A DNA stretch of 64,000 nucleotides, taken from Bradysia coprophila. Taxonomy: Eukaryota > Arthropoda > Insecta > Diptera > Sciaridae. The notes beneath the pieces were generated by a model. That model did not search any database. It saw only the letters and a program-made list of their open reading frames with translations, and was not told the DNA's origin. The translations under genes and the position numbers were made by a program. Position 1 is the first letter of the stretch. Each line of letters begins with the position of its first letter. The stretch spans positions 910,846-974,845 of the forward strand of contig NW_023503827.1 of assembly GCF_014529535.1 (NCBI RefSeq). The letters are read 5' to 3'. Below are positions 10,831-22,740 of the stretch, in pieces.

Positions 10831-12891
10831 TAATTAGACAATTTGTGATGTGGCAAGTTTAGAGACTTACTTATTAAATGCGAGAGGATCTGTTGGTTTC
10901 TTTTAACTCATCTGAATTTGCATTGAAATTTATGTAATAACTCACTATGGAAATTCAGCATCATACATTCATCTGACCCGTGCCACTTTCTATGTTTCTG
11001 TGTGCTGAATCAACTAAAGGCAAACATTTCATTTCGACACTGCTTTATTTGTCGTCTGTATTGACTCGTAAACTGCTTCAACAATCATCTGTTTTCATTT
11101 CAACAAAGTATTCTCCTCAACAGTATCGGCATGCAAATGATGGTACACTTAATAGTGACTGATAAAAAAAATTGAAAGCCCAATAAATTCCATTAACTTA
11201 TATTTGCAATCAATTTATTCCAGACATCTAAATACTTAGTTATTCGAACATACATCATTTTTGCATGACCGAAAATAGGCATCAATCGATGAATTAACAT
11301 TCAATTTAAATATTTTTGAATAGCGTGGGTTAATTTGAATATTAAATTTGGCAAAATTTTTAGATCGCATCAAGACGACATTGACAATGTTCAATTACAA
11401 TTGAAAATTTTGCAATTTTTACCTTCAAAATTGAAGTTTACCAACTTTGCAGACATATTTTTGGTGTAATGTTGGTTACCGGTTAACGGAATTTTATCGC
11501 CGGTTTTCGATGTTACTTAATCTATCATTTGCGTTTGACAGCTTTACGGAAACTTTCTGCTAAACAATGAACAAAAGTAATATTAACAAAGGCGTCAAAA
11601 CGAGCAAAGAAATGTTCTTTTAAATTCACAGTTTCGTCTTTCGTTCATCACTTGATCTACGAACATAGCCTTTAGTCATCCTACTTTCAGTGAGTTCAAA
11701 TTAAACGCAATCAGTTCATCTGAAGCCTGAACGGAATATCGATAAAAATGACAATCGTAGATTCGTTTAAGGCATTTCCTCGTGTTAGATCGTCAGAAAA
11801 AACGTATACAAGAAATACGAGGCTTTGTTTGACTTACTTACTAGATCTTGACCTAAAAAAAATATTCAATAGTTAGTGGATTGACAGGTTTGATCGTAAA
11901 TTTGACGGGCCAATTCTCGGATTTTAAATTTTCAACCGTGATTGTTCCAAAATCAATCGTCAAATTCACTTTATTTTTCGTCCAGTGACAATATATCGGA
12001 ATCAGTTTAAAATTATAAGTAGAAAAGACGTGACTTAAATTCATGCAAGTGTTTACTTTATAAAACACAGTAAATGCCGGGTAATATGTTTCGGCATGTA
12101 TAGCTTCATGTTAACGATTATACATGCACTTCTACAAACTACAATCTCTTTCATAAATATGGCGACAACTGATCGGAATGACCATCCTTCATAGCACATT
12201 TTACGTCTCAATCAGTTTGTAACATGTACATTTATAAGTAATTGAGTGGTCTGTGATTAGCGTCCACAAGTAATTATTATCAATCGTTCAAGTCCAAACT
12301 ACCGCACAGATGATTAAAACCCATCACACGTATGCACACGTATTGCAGATTACAATTTAATTTTTATATTGACTAATCATCAGTGTCATTATCACTAATC
12401 TACGAAAGTAAATTATTTTTTTTATTTAACATTTGGTCGTAATTAAAACAATTCAATGTTGACGAAATTAAATCCGTGACATAAAAAGTAATATTGTCAA
12501 TTCATAATGCAATTTATTGAATGACTATATTGAAACCCAAAAAGCATCTGATGCATGAACAATTCAAAAATTATTTATACGGATCAGGCTCACGATTAAC
12601 GCATTGAGACTTGTAGGTGTCAAACAGATAGTCATTGACAGCGACGACAAAATTAAGCGATGAGCTGTGGTTAATCTTGTCTTATGCAGTGATCATACCA
12701 TTTCTAATGAATTTACTATATCAAAATAGGAGCGAGTTTACTTTATGTGAGAAGTTCTCGGTTCAACTCTGCGTATCAATACAGAATCATTAGTATTCAC
12801 CATCCAATAACGCCTTTTAATCTTCTAACTCTTTTAACTTAAAAATACTAAGACCTGTCCTAACAAAATTTCTTTTTTTTTCCATTTGCAG

Positions 12892-12984
12892 AACAATATC
12901 GATTCTCGAAGCACAAGGTGGCAGTAACCACCGAAAATATTAATAGGATTTCGTGGAGGAGTGCAACAAACCGATTCTATCGAT
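12892..12984 (+). other. 5' UTR part of the zinc transporter's first coding exon
   Basis: A pyrimidine tract followed by TTTGCAG ends at 12891. The exon then runs to the start codon at 12985 without an earlier in-frame ATG. This places a spliced leader exon somewhere upstream. Confidence 0.6.
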
Positions 12985-15586
12985 ATGGCTCGTCATCTAA
13001 TGGCTGTATGCGTTGTGTGTCTGCTTTGTGCTGAGCACTTGCCATGCACGCATGTTGATGACAACGTAATGAATGCTAAAAAGTTACTGGAAAATGACGA
13101 CAGTCGTTTAGTCAATCAGAATTACATGGACATAAGTTACTTAACCGATAAAAGTTCATACAATGCTGTGTTAGAAGAAACTGTACCAAATAAACGTAAA
13201 GGCCGAACGAAAAATGACGTCGAACAAAGTCTTAGTGATACTGAACCAGTGCTAGAGAAACTGAATTACCGTGATAAACGACACGCTGTCCATACGCATA
13301 AAGACGATGAGGCGGATGTTCGCAAAATAACCCAAATGTATGTTCGGAAAACATTCGAGCGGTTTGATGATGAGGATAGAATGACTGTGATCGGGTTCGA
13401 AAAACTGTGGAATACACTTACAGGAACTGAATTTTCGAAAGCGTCGAAAAATGAAGATTTTAATGATACTGTAAGTTTCGGTTCGACTTATTTCTATGAA
13501 GAATCCTTCTTATAATCAATGCTAACATCTTTACATTCGATTTCAGTGTATTTCGAGTATAGATTTGGTCACAAGAATTTCTTCCGAACATCATCAAGAC
13601 ATCAAGTCAACGAAACTAATATTTAATGGAGATTCATCACAGAATTCAACGTTAAATCACACAGATTCAATTCAGTCAATTAAAGAGAATTTATATTTCA
13701 ATTACGAAGACTATCTGGCCATTTGTCCGCTAATAGTTTATTATGCTACAGCACCGACAGAATCGGAACGGTCTGGGTGTATAGCTAGCAGTTTAGTGCC
13801 CGTAGATTTGCATATTCATGGAGAGCATCAAGATCATATTGGTGCTGAGGATCGCACTTTGGGTGAAGTTAACATTTAAGAAATGTTTTGATCGTACATT
13901 AACCTTGTAAGCTACATCAACGTTGCTGAATGTGGTGTATAGGTTTTAGTGTGTAGATTGTATATGACGTTTACTACAATCTAACATTACAGTGTGGATC
14001 TATGCAACGCTTTCAATTCTGGGTACAAGTTTATGTGGGCTTCTTGGTGTAGCTGTCATACCTTTTATGGACAAAGAATACTACAATTCAATTCTACAAT
14101 TTTTGGTCGCACTGGCTGTCGGTACACTGGCCGGTGATGCTCTCCTTCATCTTCTTCCACACGTAAGTATTTTCGAAGATTATTTCTCGAAGATATTTGT
14201 TGCTATTATCGTTTACGATTTCAGGCCATGATGACATTTGCCAAAGATGCTGATCCGCACATTACCATGACTCTGAAAGGATTGGTAGCCAGCCTGGGAG
14301 TATTGTTTTTCTTCTTGTTTGAGCGACTGCTCACAATGATCGCTGAATGGCGTAAAGCAATCGAGAAAAAGGAGAAACCATCGTCACGAGTTCGCGTTAT
14401 GCGTGACCCCGAATTGACGGCGAAACAAAAATCGAACTCATCCGGTAAGGAGTGTAAACACAAGTATAGTTCCTATCCATATTGCTATGACGAGATAGCA
14501 AAAGACACGAAAGACGATCATCATCACCATAAAAACGGTCAGTCACCGATAGCAAGTGATAATCAAAATCACAACAGTAAAGCACATCAGCATGAACACA
14601 ATGACTACTTGGATGCGGCTCAAAACTTACTGGCACAAAACAATTATTCCATAGCTGATGGTTATGTTGCCTTGAGAGCGGCGAAAGAAGACGGACATCA
14701 CGTTGAAGGTGGTTCAGCACTAGTTGAAAATGGTTCAAATGAGTCTAAAGACAAGCCGACAATCAAAGAGGAGAGCTACACAATAATTTTGCGAGAACAC
14801 GAGTCCAAACATCATGGCCATTCGCAGTAAGCAAATCAAGATTTTTGAAAGAAGTTCCGATCCCACGAGATGTATTATGCTAATCATGTCAAATTAACTT
14901 ACAGTGCACACGGTCACGTTCATTCACCGCCGAGATCTATGTCTGCTGTTGCTTGGATGGTTATCATGGGTGACGGTTTGCATAATTTTACTGACGGAAT
15001 GGCTATTGGTGCTGCTTTTTCGAATAACATTGCCGGTGGATTTTCTACAGCGATTGCTGTTTTCTGTCACGAATTACCACATGAATTGGTTAGTATCAGT
15101 TTGTTTGTCTGCACCGTTCCTTCACTCATTCGTTTAGTTAAGGCAAAATTGATAACATTTGAATGTTAACATAGGGAGACTTTGCGGTTTTACTGAAAGC
15201 TGGAATGTCCGCTCGTCAGGCGGTTTACTACAACGTTTTGTCATCCGTTCTAAGTTTCTTCGGCACTATTCTTGGTATTTTAATCGGTGATACACCGGAA
15301 GCTTCTTCTTGGATTTTCGCTTGTGCAGCTGGAACGTTTATTTATATTGCATTGGTCGATATGGTTCGTTTAACCGTTAGATATTTCGATTAAGAAGAAA
15401 AACTAAAATTTTGGATTTCAGATGCCCGAATTGACTACATCGCACAAAGAAGGATTCGCATTTTCCCGATTGTTACTTCAGATGCTAGGGATTTCATTAG
15501 GCATTGGAATCATGCTAATAATAGCAATATACGAACATGATCTCAAATCGTTATTTTCACCCAACTCACATGCTCATCATAATTAG
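12985..15586 (+). CDS. foi: LIV-1 subfamily ZIP zinc transporter, fear-of-intimacy-like (ZIP6/ZIP10)
   Basis: Seven exons, 12985-13470, 13547-13862, 13993-14162, 14225-14826, 14905-15088, 15175-15363 and 15422-15586, splice in phase to 703 residues, close to the fly foi protein. ATG 12985 is chosen because a signal-peptide-like segment (LMAVCVVCLLCAEH) follows directly. The extracellular N-terminal region is charged and His-bearing. Transmembrane segments start near residue 268. The cytosolic loop (about 360-530) is His-rich (DDHHHHK, HAHGHVHS), as in zinc-handling LIV-1 members. The transport core is intact: HNFTDGMAIG at about 551-560 and CHELPHELGD at about 579-588, the latter split by an intron between L and GD. 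The family moves Zn2+ into the cytosol across plasma or organelle membranes; foi is needed for cell migration and adhesion in fly embryos. An acceptor at 12890-12891 shows a spliced 5' UTR. Confidence 0.92.
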
Positions 15587-18563
15587 CAAGTCATCAGACA
15601 GTATATGATATCGTAACGAAAAATTGATGAGTTTTGCATTCATTTTCAATTTTCTTAATTTAAATTTTCTTTTCTTTTTTTTTATATGGAACAATAATAC
15701 GAAAAAGCCAATTGGTCCTACAGTACTAACAGAAGTTATTTCGCTTTTTAATCGTATTTTAGATAGTAAGGATATTTTGCGTGAAAAAATAATATGAAGA
15801 TGATGATTACAATATTGATAAACTGTTTGCCTTTTCTAAACAACATTGACCTGGTCGCACGTCATTCGATGAGTGACATTCATTCTAATTGATTCGTCCC
15901 CAGGAATTGGCTCCTTTGTCTTCTTATATCGCGATTGACGACCAGTTTTTGTGTTCTCTTCGGAGTTATATGGTTCGACGTGTTATGAGTTTGGCAATAA
16001 GACATTCGCATTTACTAATCGAAGTTTCGAAACTTTCCGTTTGTTTTTATTGGTTCATGAGATAAAATCAAAATCCGGAATTTGTGAAATTACGATGATT
16101 CTTTTAACATTTCATTGGCCAAAATGTTTCATAGGTGCTCGTGCTGTAAAAAGGTGTGGAATGCCTGTACGGCATTGCGTTCCTAAGCTTCCTGAAAAAA
16201 TGTTAGCCTATTCATATCACATTGAGCTACTGCCAATTCATATTTTTATGAGTCATAACTGGCCATGGCCTATTTTTGGGAAGTTGATTTCTAAAAATTT
16301 GGCAAAATTCACTAAAAGATTTGTCAGAATTTACAAGAATTAGCTATGACGAAATCTAGAAAATTTAGCTAAATCCCGTTAAAGCTAGCATATTCCTGGA
16401 AATTTTAGTAAATTATGAAAATCAATTGCCATAGCACTGCTTCTAGCAAAGAACGAACTCTCATTATTCCAGCGTCAAGAAGCCTCCAAATTTTCGACTT
16501 TCATGTACGATTGCATGTGCTTAACCCTTAAATAGGCTTGACCTTGTCACCTTTTGTAAACGGCAAGCTAATCGATATCATCTGTTACTTCTTTTGTTTG
16601 AAGTATGGCCTACTAATTCTTTTACTTCGTTTGTTTTAGCATTATATCATTAGCTACAGGCCGTAATTTCTTATCATCGCCGTTAATGATAACAGATAAT
16701 GTGGAGAAAACCGAAGACCGAAATTCTAGCATTTTTCACTCGTCCAGATGAGCCACATTTTGTTTGTCAACGTTAGAGCATTTTACTGCGTCCACTTTAC
16801 TCTTAAGAGGGATCGATGCTTTGCTGAAAAGCATACATTATGGCGTTTGTTAAATACTGGATTTCAGTTTGCTTTTGATGATATCTTTCCACCAGAATCC
16901 CTTTTCAAAAATGTAGGACCGTAATATTGACCACGAACGCTTTTAACAAAAAATAGATTTGGTTGTAGCAGTTTGACTAGCTCTGAGATTCTGATGAAAA
17001 AATATCATCAAAAATGAAATACGAGCCACACAAATGTACGCTACAAATTTAGCTGAGCATCGATGCCTCTTAGGTGTTTTTTTGTTCCATTTCAATCTTC
17101 AATAATTTTAATTGAAATAATAAACGAAAAGTGAAATCATTCGAGTCATAAGAGTAGAACGACTGCTAAGCATATTTTTCACCATTGCCAACTATACGAA
17201 ATTCCGATCAGTGACTTCTGATTCGATTGTCCCTCTTTTCATGGATTTTATTATAATTTCAATCGAAATGACTTCAGTTATTCATGTCTGTGATGTGCTG
17301 ATTTAATAGAAACAAAACTTTTTGTAATAAAAAACAAAATTAATTAGAAATGAAGTATTTTTGTAATGAAAACTACGAAACTTAACTAAATTAAGAATGA
17401 TTAATTGTGTCTATTTTCCGAGAAAAGAAATATTAGATCTAAGGTAACAAAGCCACCCACTTTTAAGCACTTCATAGCAGTGAATTTGATTTCTTTTTAC
17501 AAATAATTAATTTTAAGTTTGTTTTCCTTCTGTTTTTCTATACCTACTATAGAGATATACCTAATAATGATAGTGTAACATAAACAATATAATGGAACGT
17601 ATTATGTTTAGTATGTAGTAGAAATGACACATTAGGCTTCTTTTTTTTAAATTAAATTTCGTTTACGATTGTTGGTAATATAACAACGATTTGGTTTTGT
17701 TTGTGATTCTCCAATTGCTAGTTCATGAGCAAGGGAAAATTTTGGATGCCTGCACGAAATTTTATTTCAAAGCTTGGGCGGTTAGCTTCTGCTCTTACTC
17801 CTTCTACTTTCTTCTGACCGATTTCTCAACTTCATACACTAGTTCCGTTAAGCAAAATACTTTTGAATTTTTCCGTGACTCCGATCTTTAAGTATATCCG
17901 CACCAACTCGGACAAACTCTAAATTATTGAAAGAGCCAGGCGAAAGTAAAAACTACTCACCTGTGGAACTAGTCACGAGAAATCATGTCTTGAGAGTTTT
18001 CTAGCTTCACTTTTACACAGCGCAATGGTCTGAGACCTTAGCCCTTATGATTATAGTCTAACTCAGCTTGAACTAGTCAGACAACGTTTCCAATATTTTG
18101 AAATCGAAGTTAAAACTATACCGACCACTGAATAAACCATTATCCTGACGTCAATTCTATTGAAGCCAGCAAAATCAGAGAAGTATTTGAACTGATCGCA
18201 GGAATAGGAGAATCGAGCGCAAGATAAAGAGGAATTGATTGCAGAAAAACAAGAATTGTTCGCAGGAGAGTGAAAATTTGATCGTAGAATACATTCTCCT
18301 TGTACAAGATGATTTAAATTGAAAACTTGAGGAAGAGTTCCTGCAATCCTGAAAACAGAGAAGTATTTTCCTTTTATACAAAATTATTGGGAAAAAAGAT
18401 TTTCCTCCTACTGCGATCAAATTCTCTTTTCCTTACGATCAATTTTTTTTTTTTTGTTTCGACCAGTTCTTGTTTTTCGTAATAAATAAGAAAAATGAAA
18501 CATTCTCAGGATGGTCGTCAGGTGTTCTTATTTTCACTCAATTCAAATTATTGACGGAAAATT
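15587..18563. other. Intergenic tract between the zinc transporter and the BTB gene
   Basis: Mostly AT-rich. It holds the 3' UTR of the transporter (ATG-poor, T-rich run at 15670-15685) and short ORFs at 15951 and 17691 with no recognisable content. A stretch at 18180-18300 repeats GATCGCAGGA/GATTGCAGAA-like motifs in degenerate form, giving purine-rich sequence. Nothing else is supported. Confidence 0.35.
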
Positions 18564-19597
18564 CTAAGCTTTTTTGAAATGTTTTTGGTTATACGTTAGA
18601 ACCTGAACCATCAGGTCAGGGTATTTGGCCAAATCCTGAACGTTGCTTATTTCTGTCATCGGATTTTTGGCACAGAATTCCAATGCTACTTTTTTCATTC
18701 GTTGAGCTTTGTGCAGTTCTGATGTGATCAGCATGTTGATTACATTATCCGAATTTATCAATGTTAGAAGTTTTTTCTTGGAAATAAATGAAATTGAAAT
18801 TGAAATTATTGCGGACGCTTCAATTGCAGCCTTGATATCCGGAATGTCATACTTGTCCGCCAACACGATCATTTCCAGAAACATTTCAGAATTCGATGGT
18901 ACAGTTCCAAAATAGAGTACATCCATGAACAGTTCGAAAGCAGCGTACGAGGTGTCCATAATTTGGATCGGTTCATTAGCGTTTGGATCATCTGCGTTCC
19001 ACGAAAACATTCTGCGAAAAACTTCGCTCTGTCAGCCAGTATATGCTTGTGAGCGACAACCAATTTGTCTTCGAAACTGAACTTCACATCAGCGTACTCA
19101 TTTCTCGATGCGGCTTTGGTTATCATTTTTGGTAGAGTAGCAACTAGTTCGACCGATTGTTGTTGAACGATCGCTTCTTTCGATTTTACCAGTGCACATG
19201 AACAGAAAGTTATCGCTTCGTAGGGATAAACCATTTTTATCTTCATCGTACCAATTTCTTCATTTGCGGGCATTTTACATTGAAATGCTGATCCATCGTA
19301 GACACGAGGGCTGTAAAATTCCTTTGTATTCACATCAATCGACAGTATGTACTTGAAACGTTTGTTGATTGTTTCATCTACAGGTTCTATTCGTAACAAA
19401 TGATTTGGTAAATCAGCAGAAATTCGCCATTTAAGTTCGCTTTTATTGTCATGTCCAAAAATGCCGGTATGAAATATGCCTTGTCGTGTGGTACAAATCA
19501 TCTTTGTTATTTTTGCCGAATAGCCAATAATAAGCGAACGATCCTCATATTTAAAAACTTTACTCCCTTCATAATCAAATCTAAATTCTTCCGACAT
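18564..19597 (-). CDS. BTB/POZ protein of MATH-BTB (speckle-type) kind, with one apparent frameshift
   Basis: Single-exon gene read from ATG 19597 to the stop at 18564 (about 345 residues) but split between two frames. The first part (to about 19030) has a divergent MATH-like N-terminal half and the start of a BTB domain (YADVKFSFEDKLVVAHKHILADR region). The second part continues it with VFRRMFSW, then the BTB core (FELFMDVLYFGTV, VLADKYDIPDIK) and a BACK-like helical tail. Joining them requires one additional base near 19026-19031, giving the usual ADR-x-x-VFRRMF order. Such proteins usually bind substrates for Cullin-3 ubiquitin ligases; the role here is inferred. Apart from this point there are no stops, so a sequencing or assembly indel, a recent allele, or a young pseudogene all fit. 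Confidence 0.75.
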
Positions 19598-22500
19598 ATC
19601 AATTCGATGATTGCTCTACTGACTGCTCCAATTAAGTTTTTTTAGAGTTTTAATTGATGTAAGAAATTTGTCACTTGGTCTTTTCTGGTACTGCCTGTTT
19701 TTTTGGCTGTGCGCTATGTGCTATGTGTCAAAGTATCTCGAAACTGTGTTGGGGTGCAAATATATCGACATAACACTGCACCTCATAGCACGAACATAGA
19801 AAATTTTCAGAGGTATGTATCTTTTGTAAAGATTCCTTAATGAGTTAGCGAGCTGTAATCATTAAATATTCCAAATCGTCTAGTGAATTCAGTGTTAATG
19901 CTAGGAGTCGTAACAACAATATGTTGAAAATGACCATCCGTTTACGACATTCCATGAAATAATTTTGCCTATAGGATCGTTTAATAGTAATTTTCATGCG
20001 TCGGGCCCGAAACTGAGGGAATTTTAGAATTTTTAGGCAATGTGTCGAGTTGTAGCCCGAACGAAGTGAGAGCGACAAGCAAAAGTGCCTAAAATGAACC
20101 ATCTCACTTCTCTCGGGCTTCAACTCGCGAAATTGCCAAAAATCTACCGTCCACAACAGATATGACAGATACGTAAAAATATCTACGTTCTTCGGGCCGA
20201 CATTAGACCATTTCTGGTATACACTTTCATAATACATATCGTTGAGCCCCCTCTGGGATGTCTGAGAAATGGTTTCTAGCTACGGGCCTGCTATGACTCT
20301 CGTTAGTTCCCAAGAATGTATTCATCTAACATCTAAATTCATTTTAATTTTGATTCAAATCTTTAAGTTTTATTTATCAAGCCTGAATCTTTTTCATAAT
20401 CGATTTTCTGGATTCGACTAGAATGTTAACTTTAACTTGAGTTGACCGAATTTTCGTATGTAATGCGTGCGGTCATAAAATATGTTTATGATTGAAAGCT
20501 TTTATAACACAAAATTTTAACTTAGAAACCATACACGAATGTCTCCTTGGTCACATAAAATAAGTTGAATGATAGAAGAAGGATATAAAAATTATTACTT
20601 TTACAGACGGCAAGAATACTTCATAGGGACAGCATAAAATTTGATATGGAAATGCATGGTCTTTTCGCTAAAAATATGTGACGTCTTTACATTCGTGGAG
20701 CCACCGTAGCTTATAGCAACTGTTGAAAAAATTGACACAACTGGGACGAAAAGATAGAAGAAAAACTGTTGTTGTTTTATATAATTAGAGAATGTAACGT
20801 TTTTGGTCTGCCTTTATATAAAATCTTTCATTTGTATTGAGAGTTGTTAACAGAGAGCGCCCACTTAGTGGATTCAACTGAATTTCTAAACAAAATTTCA
20901 ACTGAACTGAAGTTGTACTAAAATGTTGTATGAAATTTCAGCGGATATTTTTTGCAATCATCGTAACCTCCTTATATACAACCTCTTATAAAACCACGTT
21001 CAGAGCTCATTATATACTTGCGTCGTCGATGTCATTAACAGATGACGTAGTCATATCCAATACTCTTGCCGCCTTGCCGGTAATAAAAGTGCAACCAGGG
21101 CAATTAGCACAAATAGCGAGAAATAAAACTCCAAAGTTCATGTTGTTGCTACTTTTTTTTTAACGTTTTTCCATGACTGAGCAATTTCAATTAAATTACA
21201 TTTTTTCTTGCGAAGATGTTTGCTGTTCTATAATCTACAAGAAACCAAAGTGTGTAAAGTAAAAAGGAGTATGATTCGGATGTGGCAGTTAATTTTAGCT
21301 GTTAGAGCAGTTAATATTGAAGAAGTAATTCTTATAAGAGGTGTACCCAAAAAAATAAGTTGATTTCCTCGATTTCATGCACTCTAATTGCTCGTTGAAT
21401 TAACCTTTTACAAACGGCAACAGATTAGTAACTTGTTTTGCTCCTGTCTAGTCGTTAACAGAAACTCTTAAACTATATTTATTCTATACCTTTCTATATA
21501 ATCGAGAGCGCTGCTGAAACGATGCTTATGACTTATTTTGTCTTCATACTTAACAGACGACTATAGATATGTGTTTCCACAAGGTGATGATTTATATTCC
21601 CACTAAGTTATCCATTTTCTCGCACATCTTTACTCCTCACATCTTCGGATTTCTTCTCTCCAACAATTATGCTGCTTGTTACAATGTCAGCGCTTTATTT
21701 AGAAAAAAGAAAAATCTGAACCATTTTTTAATGGATTCGTAAATCTTTCATGAGCATCCAACGACATCAATGTGACAGTGATGCGTCGATGCATATTGAC
21801 AAAAACAAACATCTTTTGAATTAAAAGAATCGAAAAGATTTAAAAGAATGTTACTTGAAAACTTGAAATTAAATATGTCGGTTTGACTTCGTGTATAATG
21901 TATAATATGCATTATGCACTTCGATCCGGTTATGGTCAAGTTTTGGATCGAGATCAAATATATGCAGGTGAATATATATTTTTCCATTCCTCTTTCTGAA
22001 ACGTTGCTTTCAGGTATGGTATTCGCATAAACGAATTTGGAACATAGTCTGTTCGAATTCAGAGCATTTTAGGATAAAAGTTAAAAGAAAAGAAGTAAAG
22101 GAATTTGAGTGCTTTAATCAAAGAAGAGTAACAGATTTATGGATAACGTGGGAAAAGTTCGTGTTTGCTGACGAACGATTTTGATGCTGTTATATTCCCA
22201 AAAAATTGCTCTTAAATTTTACTATATTTCCGAAAATTTAATCCAATACCATCAATTCCAGCAGCTCCAATTGATTCCCAAAAATTAAATTCTAAAATTC
22301 CAATACTTCCCACATTCCCATTGAATTTCAAAAATTCTAATAATTTCCAAAAGCCCGTTGCCTGTCCCACCAATTATCCCATCGATAAAGGATCACAATT
22401 AAAGCGAAAAATCGGCAAGTTAGCTGTGTCCTTTAATTTGTAAACCATATCACGATCAGAAGAGATGAAGTTAACTTCTATGCTGAGAGTACTTACCGAA

Positions 22501-22740
22501 ACGACATGCAGTCTTCAACTAAATCTATAAAAAGGGTAACCTGCAAACGTTCCATGATGGAGAGGGAAGATTGTGAGTATGGACCTATTAACTGTTGGGA
22601 TGCCTGATTATTTGAGAGCTCTAAGTAAAGACACCAACACAGTTTTTATTCCTTATTTCATTTTAAATTTTAATTTCGTTTGCAATTTCGTTAATGATCA
22701 GTTACATATAAAAAACTATTACACTTATGGAGACGATAGA
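19598..22740. other. Intergenic tract with one MITE-family copy
   Basis: Contains the repeat at 19994-20098 listed separately. The ORF at 20930 and other short ORFs have no recognisable content. A stretch at 22200-22370 has several near-repeats of TTCCAAAAATT/ATTCCCA motifs (low complexity). No gene is supported. Confidence 0.35.
19994..20098. mobile_element. MITE-like repeat, copy 1 (relative at 59293-59459)
   Basis: The core TTGTAGCCCGAACGAAGTGA at 20050-20069 continues through ACAAGC and AAAGTGCCT, and it recurs almost unchanged at 59311-59350. The core is bracketed by TTAGGCA and TGCCTAA. The left segment TTTTCATGCGTCGGGCCCGA at 19994-20013 is the reverse complement of the distal end of the 59-kb copy, suggesting shared terminal inverted repeats. 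The GC content is well above the surroundings. No coding potential. Confidence 0.55.

Larger units (their letters stand above)
3308..12890. other. Long gene-poor tract upstream of the zinc transporter
   Basis: This AT-rich tract has only short unsupported ORFs. Items that stand out are listed separately: a possible coding remnant at 3623-3790 (-), a 32-bp palindrome at 3905-3936, a GATA palindrome at 7018-7043, a shared TATA-containing box at 9940-9966 and a MITE at 10719-10830. The acceptor at 12890-12891 implies at least one upstream non-coding exon of the transporter, which I could not place. Part of this tract may therefore be its first intron. Confidence 0.45.

Noticed and set aside
14221-14738. 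Minus-strand ORFs overlapping the zinc transporter exon
   Set aside because: They are antisense shadows of the His-rich coding exon.
20930-21163. 77-codon ORF with a hydrophobic start resembling a signal peptide
   Set aside because: The tail is a T-rich low-complexity run (LLLLFF). No partner exon or family resemblance supports it.
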